From: Lentisphaera sp.
GTDB taxonomy: Bacteria > Verrucomicrobiota > Lentisphaeria > Victivallales > GWF2-50-93
Assembly: GCA_020721745.1 (NCBI GenBank)
Contig: DYMC01000081.1
Location: 1-10,610, forward strand
Direction: 5' to 3'
DNA length: 10,610 bases
Below the pieces are notes generated by a model. It did not search any database. It saw only the letters and a program-made list of their open reading frames with translations, and had not been told where the DNA came from. The translations under genes were made by a program, and so were the position numbers. Shown piece by piece: positions 1-5,884 of the stretch (within the stretch, counting starts at the first letter, position 1; every line of letters starts with the position of its first letter).

Positions 1-54
1 CTCAAAAATATATACCATCCAATGACCATTGCAAGATATCTTCGAGCCAATTGC

Positions 55-125
55 AAAATTGCCTATTCAGGGGGAACGCCAGCCCTATGGCTGGTTCCGG
101 AGCCGGTCATAGGATCGGCAATTTT
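55..125. repeat. Inverted repeat with nested hairpin
   Basis: AAAATTGCC at 55-63 is exactly complementary to GGCAATTTT at 117-125. Between them lies a hairpin at 73-98: GGAA pairs with TTCC and CCAGCC with GGCTGG, around a CTAT loop and a 2-nt bulge. The left arm belongs to the 16-bp repeat shared with the recA-lon intergenic region. This could be a structured RNA, a cruciform or a decayed small repeat element. No T-tract directly follows the inner hairpin, so it is not a standard terminator. Confidence 0.5.
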
Positions 126-251
126 TGAAATTACCTCATCTGCTCATCTCCTTTATCCCCCTTACACACAAGTTATTGACAGGCCCGGCGACCTTCCTGC
201 ATAACTTATTGCCATTCAACATTATAGATATCCAGATCAAGCGGCTTTTAC

Positions 252-299
252 CCCCGCGCAACTTAACATAATATATATTATGCGACGTTGCATGCGGGG
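252..299. repeat. Long hairpin with AT-rich palindromic core
   Basis: A perfect 16-bp palindrome, CATAATATATATTATG (267-282), sits inside an outer stem. CCCCGC (252-257) pairs with GCGGGG (294-299), and GCAAC (258-262) pairs with GTTGC (287-291). The two outer blocks are separated by an AT bulge, and a 4x4 internal loop precedes the core. It lies about 45 bp past the aroE stop on the minus strand. It could act as a transcription end or mRNA-stabilising structure for the grpE-dnaJ-aroE operon, but no T-run follows on either strand. Confidence 0.6.
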
Positions 300-341
300 C
301 ATTTCCGCCCATCTTTAAAGCAGCGGATTCGATGCGGTCAG

Positions 342-1202
342 CTAGATTGCCTTCGCCTTCTTCAATGCCGTCTTCATGGATTCCACCGGGGCATCGAGTC
401 CGGTCCATATCCTGAAGGATTCAGCGCCTTGGTGGGCCAGCATGGAAAGGCCGTCGGAACATTTGCAGCCTTTTCCGTCGGCGAGCCGAAGGAATGCGGT
501 TTTTCCGTATATCATATCGTAGTAGAACTTGCTTTTTAGAAAAAATTCTTCGGCGAGGGGGGATGGATCGCCGGATTTCAACCCCAGACTGCTCGCCTGA
601 ATAATTATCTCGGACGCTTCGACGGCCTCCGCAACATAGGCATGGTCCTCCGGAACCGAACATGACACGCGGACCGACGGGAATTCCCTCGATATCGTGT
701 GGCAGAGATCTTCCGCCTTCGACAGCGTCCGGTTGACAAAGGCCAGGCTTCGGGCCCCGACCGACGCGAAATGGACCGCCGCCGCCCGACATGCGCCTCC
801 GCATCCGACGAAGAACAAGCTCTTTCCCGTGATCGGCAGGCCAAAATCGCACTTGATCGCCATTTCAAGCCCCTTCCCGTCCGTGCTCTCGCCGAAGAGA
901 CGCCCGTCCCGGTTGGCTATCGTGTTCACGCTCCCTGCGAATTTCGCAACCGGGCTGACCCCGTCGAGATATTCCATTATCGGCCCCTTGTGCGGCACAG
1001 TCACGTTCACCCCGTCATAGAGCCCCCTCGCCCGCTCCGCGAATTCCGCAAGATCGCATGGTTTGACATGGACCGCCTCGTAGATCGCGTCTATGCCCAG
1101 CGCCTTGAACGCCGCATTGTGCATCGCCGGAGAAAGCGAATGGCCTATCGGATCGCCGATCACTGCGAATTTCGCGAAGCGCAATTTGGGTCCTTCGTTC
1201 AA
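342..1202 (-). CDS. aroE: Shikimate dehydrogenase (NADP+)
   Basis: AroE reduces 3-dehydroshikimate to shikimate with NADPH in the cytoplasmic chorismate pathway. The 286-aa length is normal. Visible motifs are the substrate-binding SLS within GDPIGHSLSPAMHNA (about residues 17-30), NVTVPHK with the catalytic Lys (72), GSVNTI (90-95), STDGKG with the conserved Asp (108), the glycine-rich nucleotide loop GCGGACRA (133-140), the NADP-contacting NRTLSKA (157-163) and the C-terminal GLSMLAHQGAESF block. The start codon is TTG, and its bases form a 4-bp TTGA overlap with the dnaJ stop. A GGAG lies about 10 nt upstream inside dnaJ. No ATG in this frame precedes the N-terminal motif, so the TTG start is likely. 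It is the last gene of the grpE-dnaJ-aroE run, so its expression is probably tied to that of the chaperone genes. Two copies of the TGCGA-N3-TCGCA palindrome lie within it. Confidence 0.95.
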   Translation of the reverse strand: MNEGPKLRFAKFAVIGDPIGHSLSPAMHNAAFKALGIDAIYEAVHVKPCDLAEFAERARGLYDGVNVTVPHKGPIMEYLDGVSPVAKFAGSVNTIANRDGRLFGESTDGKGLEMAIKCDFGLPITGKSLFFVGCGGACRAAAVHFASVGARSLAFVNRTLSKAEDLCHTISREFPSVRVSCSVPEDHAYVAEAVEASEIIIQASSLGLKSGDPSPLAEEFFLKSKFYYDMIYGKTAFLRLADGKGCKCSDGLSMLAHQGAESFRIWTGLDAPVESMKTALKKAKAI

Positions 1203-2386
1203 GATCGGGATTCTCCAAACGAGAAGAACTTCTTGGCCTTCTCTATGAAGGAGTCAATCATCGGATGCGAACCAGCGTCCTTCGATGCATCGGCGAACTG
1301 CCTCAAGAGTTCCTTCTGCCTCGAATTGAGTCTCGTCGGCACCTCTATGAATATCTTCACATACTGGTCTCCGCGCTGCCCACCCTTCAAGGATGGCATC
1401 CCCTTGGCCTTCAACCTTAGGACGGAGCCGTTCTGGGTCCCGTCCGGTATCCTCAGCTTCGTCTTGCCCGTCACCGTCGGCACCTCGACCACGCCGCCAA
1501 GCGCGGCCGTGCTGAAATCAATCGGCAGCTCGCAGATTATGTCCTGCCCGTCGCGCTTGAATATCTCGTGCGGATGCACATGGATTATCACGTAGAGGTC
1601 GCCTGCGGACCCTCCCCTGAGCCCGCCCTCGCCCTCCCCGGCGATTCTCAGCCGCGACCCAGTGTCCACCCCGGGCGGAATATGTATCTTCAATGTCTTC
1701 TCCTTCCGGACAAGACCGCGGCCGGAACAGGTCGGGCATGACTTCTCCACAATCTGCCCCGAGCCACCGCAAACCCCGCAGGTCTGCCTCAGACTGAAGA
1801 AACCCTGCGATATGGATGTCTGCCCCCTGCCCCCGCACGACGGACAAGTCTTCATGCCGCTGCCTTTTGCGCATCCCGAGCCGTTGCAGTCCGGACAGCT
1901 CTCCATCCTTGGAATCCGGATTTTCTTTTCCGTGCCGAAAACCGACTCCTCGAAATCTATCGAGAGGTCGAAGCGCAGATCGGAACCGTCCGTGGCGCCG
2001 TTCGAACTGTGTCTCGCCCTTCCGCCCGAGAACAACTCTTCGAATATGCTGCCGGTGCCTCCCCCTCCATTCCCAAAGACCTCCCTGAATATGTCGAATG
2101 GATCGTGGAACTCGAAGCCACCGTATCTGCCTCCGCCCCCCCCTCCCCTGCCCGCTCTGGTGAACGCATCATGCCCGAACTGGTCGTATTGCGCACGCTT
2201 CTGCGGATCGCTCAAAACCTCGTAGGCCTGCGAAAGCTCCTTGAACTTCTCCTCCGCACTCTTGTCCCCCGGATTCTTGTCAGGATGATATTTTATCGCC
2301 AGCTTCCTGTAGGCCTTCTTGATCTCTTCCTGGGATGCCCCCTTCGCAACGCCCAGAATCTCGTAGTATTCCCTGCCCTCGCTCAT
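1199..2386 (-). CDS. dnaJ: Chaperone protein DnaJ (Hsp40)
   Basis: DnaJ is the cytoplasmic co-chaperone that delivers unfolded clients to DnaK and stimulates its ATPase. The 395-aa protein has the full type I layout. The J domain covers about residues 5-75, with HPD at 35-37. A Gly/Phe-rich linker follows at about 78-120, including a run of six Gly after an RG. Four zinc-binding CxxCxGxG repeats follow: CPDCNGSG (164), CPSCGGRG (181), CGVCGGSG (203) and CPTCSGRG (217). The C-terminal substrate-binding and dimerisation domains end with a charged tail. The start ATG overlaps the grpE stop in an ATGA junction and is preceded by a perfect GGAGGTGAT ribosome binding site, which points to translational coupling. 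dnaK is not adjacent and must lie elsewhere if present. Confidence 0.98.
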   Translation of the reverse strand: MSEGREYYEILGVAKGASQEEIKKAYRKLAIKYHPDKNPGDKSAEEKFKELSQAYEVLSDPQKRAQYDQFGHDAFTRAGRGGGGGGRYGGFEFHDPFDIFREVFGNGGGGTGSIFEELFSGGRARHSSNGATDGSDLRFDLSIDFEESVFGTEKKIRIPRMESCPDCNGSGCAKGSGMKTCPSCGGRGQTSISQGFFSLRQTCGVCGGSGQIVEKSCPTCSGRGLVRKEKTLKIHIPPGVDTGSRLRIAGEGEGGLRGGSAGDLYVIIHVHPHEIFKRDGQDIICELPIDFSTAALGGVVEVPTVTGKTKLRIPDGTQNGSVLRLKAKGMPSLKGGQRGDQYVKIFIEVPTRLNSRQKELLRQFADASKDAGSHPMIDSFIEKAKKFFSFGESRS

Positions 2387-3024
2387 TTTCCATCACCTCC
2401 GATTTCTTCGGCGGAAGACTCCCCGTCAGTTTTTTCCGCCCGCTTCTCTTCCCCGGGTCCGGAGCTCACGACCACAAGCACGGGCTGTATCACCTTCTCC
2501 CCCATCTTGTATCCGCAGCGCCACTGCTCAAGTATCTGCCCCTCGGGGACCTCATCGGAGCTCCGCTGCTCCGCAGCCTCGTGCAGCGCCGGATCAAAGC
2601 TCTTCCCAAGCGCGTCAATCCTCTCGACCCCAATCTCATCGAGCGCCCGGGAAAACTCGGACAGTATCATATCCATGCCCTGGTGCAGAACCTCGAAGCT
2701 GTGCTTCTCGTCCGCCGCCTTCACCGCAAGCTGGAAGTGGTCGTAAACCTTCAGAAATGGAAGTATGGCATCAATCCTCGCCATGTCCCTGGCGTTCTGT
2801 AGCTCCTTGTATGTCCTCTTGCGGAAGTTGTCCATATCCGCAAGGCTCCTCAACAGCTTGTCCCTCTGCTCCGCAAGCTCCTTCTCGAGCGCAGCGATCC
2901 TCACGGCGCCGGGATCCTCCGGCATCTCGGCGGCTGGAGCGGGAGTTCCGTCATCCGCCCCGGGAGCATCCGCGGCGGGAATGCCCGCAACACCATCCTT
3001 GTCCTTCTTCTTCTCTTCGCTCAT
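2383..3024 (-). CDS. grpE: Nucleotide exchange factor GrpE
   Basis: GrpE releases ADP from DnaK and so resets the DnaK-DnaJ chaperone cycle. The 213-aa protein begins with a low-complexity Ala/Pro/acidic tail (residues 1-40), typical of the family. A long charged helix suited to a dimeric coiled coil follows (about 42-85, with the RSLADMDNFRKRTYKE segment). The beta domain contains the signature region VPEGQILEQWRCGYKMGEKVIQP, seen here as VPEGQI, then GYKMGEKVIQP, then VLVVVS. The C-terminus is an acidic Gly/Glu/Lys tail. It is the first gene of the run with dnaJ and aroE and has its own promoter. AAGGA lies 9 nt before the ATG. No CIRCE element (TTAGCACTC-N9-GAGTGCTAA) is visible upstream. 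Confidence 0.97.
   Translation of the reverse strand: MSEEKKKDKDGVAGIPAADAPGADDGTPAPAAEMPEDPGAVRIAALEKELAEQRDKLLRSLADMDNFRKRTYKELQNARDMARIDAILPFLKVYDHFQLAVKAADEKHSFEVLHQGMDMILSEFSRALDEIGVERIDALGKSFDPALHEAAEQRSSDEVPEGQILEQWRCGYKMGEKVIQPVLVVVSSGPGEEKRAEKTDGESSAEEIGGDGK
2392..2400 (-). promoter_or_regulatory. Ribosome binding site of dnaJ
   Basis: On the minus strand GGAGGTGAT sits 5 nt before the dnaJ ATG. It is inside the last codons of grpE. It is a near-perfect anti-SD match and fixes the dnaJ start. Confidence 0.85.
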
Positions 3025-3065
3025 ATATCAATATCCTTTTTTTTGTGAAGTCATAAGGGAGGCGA

Positions 3066-3093
3066 ACTATAGCCCGCAACATGGAAAAATCAA
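3066..3093 (-). promoter_or_regulatory. Sigma70-like promoter of the grpE-dnaJ-aroE operon
   Basis: On the minus strand TTGATT (3088-3093) is followed by a 16-bp spacer and TATAGT (3066-3071), about 40 nt before the grpE ATG. The -35 box overlaps the T-rich tail of the upstream terminator. The ribosome binding site AAGGA is at 3034-3038. A housekeeping-type promoter without an obvious operator suggests constitutive or sigma-driven expression rather than HrcA control. Confidence 0.6.
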
Positions 3094-3118
3094 GGCATGC
3101 TCCACGGGGCGTGGAGCA
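3085..3118 (-). terminator. Intrinsic terminator of recA-FAD oxidoreductase operon
   Basis: One base after the oxidoreductase stop, a perfect 9-bp stem, TGCTCCACG / CGTGGAGCA with a 3-nt loop (3098-3118), is followed on the minus strand by TGCCTTGATTTTT. The T-run starts somewhat late for a textbook terminator. The position and stem strength still make termination the most likely role. Confidence 0.65.
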
Positions 3119-3119
3119 G

Positions 3120-4136
3120 TCATATCCTGCGCCAGTCCGCAAGTTTTGTCGCTAGTTTCGCAAGCGCCACATAGAGGCTCATGCCTGAATTACCCCCGCA
3201 AAAACACACTCGGAGGAAAAAAGTCGAAAGGGCGAGCTTCAGAAATGAGCCGGAGGTCAGCCAGCGCAAATTGACGCTTCCGCCCTCCGACAGGACCTGC
3301 GCAAATGGCTGCGAATTTCGCGAGATGTATTTTAGTCCTTCGCCGGTGATGGGCTGGACCATTCCTGCGGCGTTGCCGAATCTTGTCACAGATCCGTCCT
3401 GGGGAAGCAATGACGGGTATAGCGGAATCACCCCCCCTCCCCTCGCGAGGACCTCCCCGCGCAGACGATAGTTCTCCTTGAATTTCCTCAGCTTGGCCTC
3501 TATCCCCGGAAAGTCGGTCACGGAACCGGCCCCGATGTTGAGACATCCTCCGGGCATGGGAAATATCCAATAGTAGCCGTTCATCTTCCCGCTCTCGAAT
3601 ATGAATATCAGTGACTTCGGGTGCGGGGACTGCCCCTTGACTATCTCCACGGTCGCTATCGAATACGGCTCGAAAAATATATTCCTGCCCTTGTGCCTGA
3701 ATCCGTTGGAGAGGACAAGATGATTGAAGGGGATCGTCTCCTTCCTCCCCCCGACGAGGAATTCAGCCTTCTTCCCGCGGGGATCGTGCGAAAGATACTT
3801 CGCCCTTGCGAATTTCGCACCAAGGGAAATGGCCTTCTCAAACGAGGCCCGGTCAAGATCCCGCCTGTCAACGACGGCGTAGTCAATCTTCTTGTCGTAG
3901 AGCTGCCCGTCAAGGGAAAGTATGCCCCTCGTGCAATGCTCGTGCGGGATGTCAAGAGCGGCCCTGCGGAATGAGTCCATCTCGATCCCGCCGGCACATT
4001 TCACACGCGATCCGGGCTGCGCAAAATCGGCAATGAGCACACTCCTGCCTTTCTTCAGCAGTTCAATCGCGAGCGAACTTCCCCCGAAAGAGCCACCGAC
4101 AACGTGAAAATCATGTTGGCCATTCAATTCGCTCAT
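3120..4136 (-). CDS. FAD-dependent oxidoreductase, geranylgeranyl-reductase-like
   Basis: This is a 338-aa flavoprotein of the geranylgeranyl-reductase / para-hydroxybenzoate-hydroxylase fold. The N-terminal dinucleotide loop reads VVGGSFGGSS (GxSxxG rather than GxGxxG). VVDRRDLDRASFEKAISLGA follows, the usual family segment. Then comes a GYYWIFPMPGGCLNIGAG motif, matching the G-x-x-W-x-F-P block of geranylgeranyl reductases, and GNAAGMVQPITGEGLKY, the FAD ribityl/substrate motif (G-D/N-A-A-G-x-x-x-P-x-x-G-E-G). Family members hydrogenate isoprenoid chains of lipids, quinones or chlorophyll, or act as monooxygenases; the substrate cannot be told from sequence. I place the start at the ATG at 4136, with AGGA 5 nt before it. 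A TTG at 4163 would add nine residues but lacks an SD. The gene follows recA by 28 bp and shares its transcript. Two copies of the window's palindromic motif lie inside it. Confidence 0.8.
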   Translation of the reverse strand: MSELNGQHDFHVVGGSFGGSSLAIELLKKGRSVLIADFAQPGSRVKCAGGIEMDSFRRAALDIPHEHCTRGILSLDGQLYDKKIDYAVVDRRDLDRASFEKAISLGAKFARAKYLSHDPRGKKAEFLVGGRKETIPFNHLVLSNGFRHKGRNIFFEPYSIATVEIVKGQSPHPKSLIFIFESGKMNGYYWIFPMPGGCLNIGAGSVTDFPGIEAKLRKFKENYRLRGEVLARGGGVIPLYPSLLPQDGSVTRFGNAAGMVQPITGEGLKYISRNSQPFAQVLSEGGSVNLRWLTSGSFLKLALSTFFLRVCFCGGNSGMSLYVALAKLATKLADWRRI

Positions 4137-4164
4137 TGAAATCCTGCAATTGTCCCGGCCCAAT

Positions 4165-5205
4165 TCACTTCTTGGCCTCGATGGCCTCCTTCACCTTGGC
4201 GATGATCTTCTCCTGAAGCTCGGGACGCTCGGATAGAACAGCCTTCAGCGCATCCCTCCCCTGCCCCAGCTGCTCGTTGGCAAATGAGAACCATGAGCCT
4301 CTCTTCTCTATCACCTGCATGTCCGTCGCGATATCAATGACCGAGCCAGAGTAGGATATCCCTTCGGAGTAGTTGATGTCAAATTCGGCAAGCCTGAACG
4401 GAGGGGCTAGCTTGTTCTTGACAACCTTGACCCTCGTCCTGTTCCCGGTGACACCCCCGTTGGCATCCTTTATCGGAGCGCTCTTCCGGATGTCGAGACG
4501 CACCGAGCTGTAGAACTTCAGCGCGTTGCCCCCTGTGGTCGTCTCCGGATTCCCGAACATGACACCTATCTTCTCGCGGATCTGGTTCGTGAATATGCAG
4601 CATGTCTTGCTCCTGCTGACCGCGCCGGTGAGCTTCCTGAGCGCCTGTGACATCAGCCTTGCCTGGACCCCTATGAAGGAGTCGCCCATCTGTCCTTCGA
4701 TTTCCGCTCGCGGAACAAGCGCGGCGACAGAGTCTATCACAATCACGTCAACGGCGTTGCTCCGCACAAGCGTGTCGGTGATGTTCAACGCGTCCTCCCC
4801 GCAGTCCGGCTGGGAGATGAGCAGGGAGTCCAGGTCCACTCCTATCTTCTTCGCGTATTGCGGATCGAATGCGTGCTCTGCATCTATCAGCGCACCAACC
4901 CCGCCCGTTTTCTGAGCATTCGCTATTATGTGCAGACAGAGCGTGGTCTTCCCCGATGATTCCGGACCATAAATCTCGACGATCCTGCCCCTGGGCACCC
5001 CGCCGATCCCGATCGCGATGTCAAGCGAGAAGGCCCCTGTCGGGATGACAGGCACGTCGAAGTGGAGCTTCTCGTCGCCCATCCTCATTATGGCTCCCTT
5101 CCCGAATTCCTTCTCGATCTGGCCAATGGCCAGCGAAAGGTTCTTCTCCTTGTCCTTGTCCTTTGCCGCCACCACCGCACCCTTCGCCGAAGCGCCCTCG
5201 CTCAT
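4165..5205 (-). CDS. recA: Recombinase RecA
   Basis: RecA is the ATP-dependent strand-exchange protein of homologous recombination and, with LexA in many bacteria, the SOS trigger. The 346-aa protein contains the N-terminal oligomerisation helix (IGQIEKEFGKGAIMRMG), Walker A GPESSGKT (about 80-87), the conserved DAEHAFDPQYAKKIGVD, Walker B VIVIDSVAAL, loop 1 EIEGQMGDSFIGVQARLMSQ, NQIREKIGVMFGNPETTTGG of loop 2, and a C-terminal domain ending in a Lys-rich helix. The start is the ATG at 5205, with GGAGG 8 nt upstream. A TTG at 5220 is in frame but overlaps that SD, so the longer form is unlikely. No LexA box of a known type is evident upstream. It is the first gene of a two-gene unit with the FAD oxidoreductase. 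Confidence 0.98.
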   Translation of the reverse strand: MSEGASAKGAVVAAKDKDKEKNLSLAIGQIEKEFGKGAIMRMGDEKLHFDVPVIPTGAFSLDIAIGIGGVPRGRIVEIYGPESSGKTTLCLHIIANAQKTGGVGALIDAEHAFDPQYAKKIGVDLDSLLISQPDCGEDALNITDTLVRSNAVDVIVIDSVAALVPRAEIEGQMGDSFIGVQARLMSQALRKLTGAVSRSKTCCIFTNQIREKIGVMFGNPETTTGGNALKFYSSVRLDIRKSAPIKDANGGVTGNRTRVKVVKNKLAPPFRLAEFDINYSEGISYSGSVIDIATDMQVIEKRGSWFSFANEQLGQGRDALKAVLSERPELQEKIIAKVKEAIEAKK

Positions 5206-5213
5206 GATCTCCG

Positions 5214-5218
5214 CCTCC
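5214..5218 (-). promoter_or_regulatory. Ribosome binding site deciding the recA start
   Basis: GGAGG on the minus strand is 8 nt before the ATG at 5205. The competing TTG (5218-5220) overlaps the first base of this site, so the ATG is preferred. Confidence 0.75.
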
Positions 5219-5220
5219 AA

Positions 5221-5593
5221 ATGATTAGTTTAAATTGAATGAAATCCCGGGCAATCATCCACCCCGTTACCATTAGCATCGAATACGCCCAATTCAACAG
5301 CAAATATTCGGCAAGCCACATTCCCGCACTGAATATTCACGCTCGAAAAATCCACGACACGGGGTGAACCCGCCATTTTCCCGGGCAGAACCATCCATTG
5401 ATTTTCCGTGCATCCTGGATTTCAACCTGGGTGAAGGCTGGTCGCAGCTTAGCTCAGATGGCGAAGAAGAACCTGTCCGGCGCAGCATTTGCGAAGACGC
5501 ATCGAGCCTCTTTTGTCCCGAAATTTTAGCCAGATAGCACTTTTTTCTTGCACATGCCCCAGATAGCTGAGGCAATTGCAAAATTGCCACAAT
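5221..5593. other. Non-coding region upstream of recA
   Basis: I find no supported gene. Minus-strand frames open here have no SD-led start. Visible structure: GAAT-containing words about every 14-15 bp at roughly 5289-5341 on the minus strand; a repeated pair CCCGGGCA...CATCCA at 5246-5261 and 5380-5397; and a 16-bp repeat at 5573-5588 that also occurs at 48-63. The recA promoter must lie in the first part, but no clear -35/-10 pair stands out. Confidence 0.5.
5573..5588. repeat. 16-bp repeat, second copy
   Basis: CAATTGCAAAATTGCC here is identical to 48-63. With the preceding GG it forms GGCAATTGC followed by GCAAAATTGCC, so it contains overlapping inverted repeats. It lies 5 bp outside the left end of the TIR-bounded element. 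Both copies are in non-coding DNA. Confidence 0.7.
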
Positions 5594-5797
5594 GAGCTGA
5601 TTTCAAAGTTGGAGTTCACAGCTCTGGTCGCACGCCATGGCGCGTAAACCTCTGGTGCCGCCGAAGGCGGGCAAACCCGCCAGTCCTTGGACGAAGGCGG
5701 GTAAACTTCAGCTGTGTATCTTGTTGATATAATACACAACCAAAGTTGTGAAGTCAAACGGACTTCTCCCCCGAACGCGTAGTTTTGAAATCAGCTC
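5594..5797. mobile_element. Candidate miniature inverted-repeat element, 204 bp
   Basis: The ends are perfect 14-bp inverted repeats: GAGCTGATTTCAAA (5594-5607) and its complement TTTGAAATCAGCTC (5784-5797). Inside are short, mostly perfect hairpins: GGCGGG-CAAA-CCCGCC (5666-5681), CACAAC-CAAA-GTTGTG (5735-5750), GAAGTC-AAACG-GACTTC (5750-5766) and the palindrome CGCCATGGCG (5633-5642). A degenerate tandem repeat is also present: GTAAAC/GCAAAC words at 5644, 5671 and 5701, and CGAAGGCGGG at 5662 and 5692, 30 bp apart. No transposase is encoded, and I cannot see a target-site duplication. It could be a MITE-like element, a REP-type cluster or a structured non-coding RNA. Confidence 0.5.
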
Positions 5798-5837
5798 GTT
5801 TAGCTTCCTTGAATATGCTCTCCGCAATTGCGGTCAT
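5754..5837 (-). CDS. Small ORF (27 aa) with strong ribosome binding site
   Basis: The ORF starts at the ATG at 5837, 5 nt after a perfect GGAGG (5843-5847), and encodes MTAIAESIFKEAKRADFK followed by TTRSGEKSV. I do not recognise it. The peptide is basic and helix-prone. Its middle codons (ADFK) are made by the right terminal repeat of the 204-bp element, and codons 2-5 contain the palindrome CCGCAATTGCGG. A shift of one base near the end would extend the frame by about 16 further residues of plausible protein to another stop, so this may be the 5' part of a broken gene rather than a complete small protein. It lies 47 bp after lon on the same strand, behind a 14-bp imperfect direct repeat (TTTGTCC 5855-5861, ATTGTCC 5869-5875). 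Confidence 0.35.
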   Translation of the reverse strand: MTAIAESIFKEAKRADFKTTRSGEKSV

Positions 5838-5884
5838 AATAACCTCCAATATGATTTGTCCAAAATATATTGTCCGTGTTGATG

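Larger units (their letters stand above)
1..341. other. Non-coding region with inverted repeats, downstream of aroE
   Basis: I see no convincing gene here. The stretch is AT-richer than its surroundings. It holds a 16-bp repeat at 48-63 that recurs at 5573-5588, a 9-bp inverted repeat (55-63 with 117-125) enclosing a smaller hairpin at 73-98, and a long hairpin at 252-299. A plus-strand frame is open from the window edge to a stop at 204, but it runs straight through these inverted repeats, has no SD-led start and looks unlike a protein. A TTGACA at 176-181 has only a weak -10 (CATAAC, 200-205, 18-bp spacer), and no plus-strand gene follows it. Confidence 0.6.

Noticed and set aside
1..204. 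Plus-strand frame open from the left edge to a stop at 204
   Set aside because: It crosses several inverted repeats, including the 73-98 hairpin, and has no recognisable motif. It could still be the end of a gene, but I cannot support it.
699..1595. A 298-codon plus-strand frame across aroE and dnaJ
   Set aside because: It is the complement of two well-supported genes and has no domain signal of its own.
3025..3119. Possible heat-shock operator (CIRCE) before grpE
   Set aside because: No TTAGCACTC-N9-GAGTGCTAA match. The only inverted repeat is the terminator hairpin of the preceding gene.
5445..5510. tRNA-like stretch with TTAGCTCAGATGGCGAA resembling a D-arm
   Set aside because: There is no acceptor pairing, no proper anticodon stem and no GTTCRA T-loop at the right distance.
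5641..5710. CRISPR-like repeats
   Set aside because: There are only three degenerate units of about 27-30 bp with no distinct spacers and no cas genes nearby.
5449..5757. A 102-codon minus-strand frame across the TIR element
   Set aside because: It has no SD, is made mainly of hairpin and repeat sequence, and is Cys/Trp/Pro-rich in an unprotein-like way. It is more likely repeat DNA that happens to lack stops.
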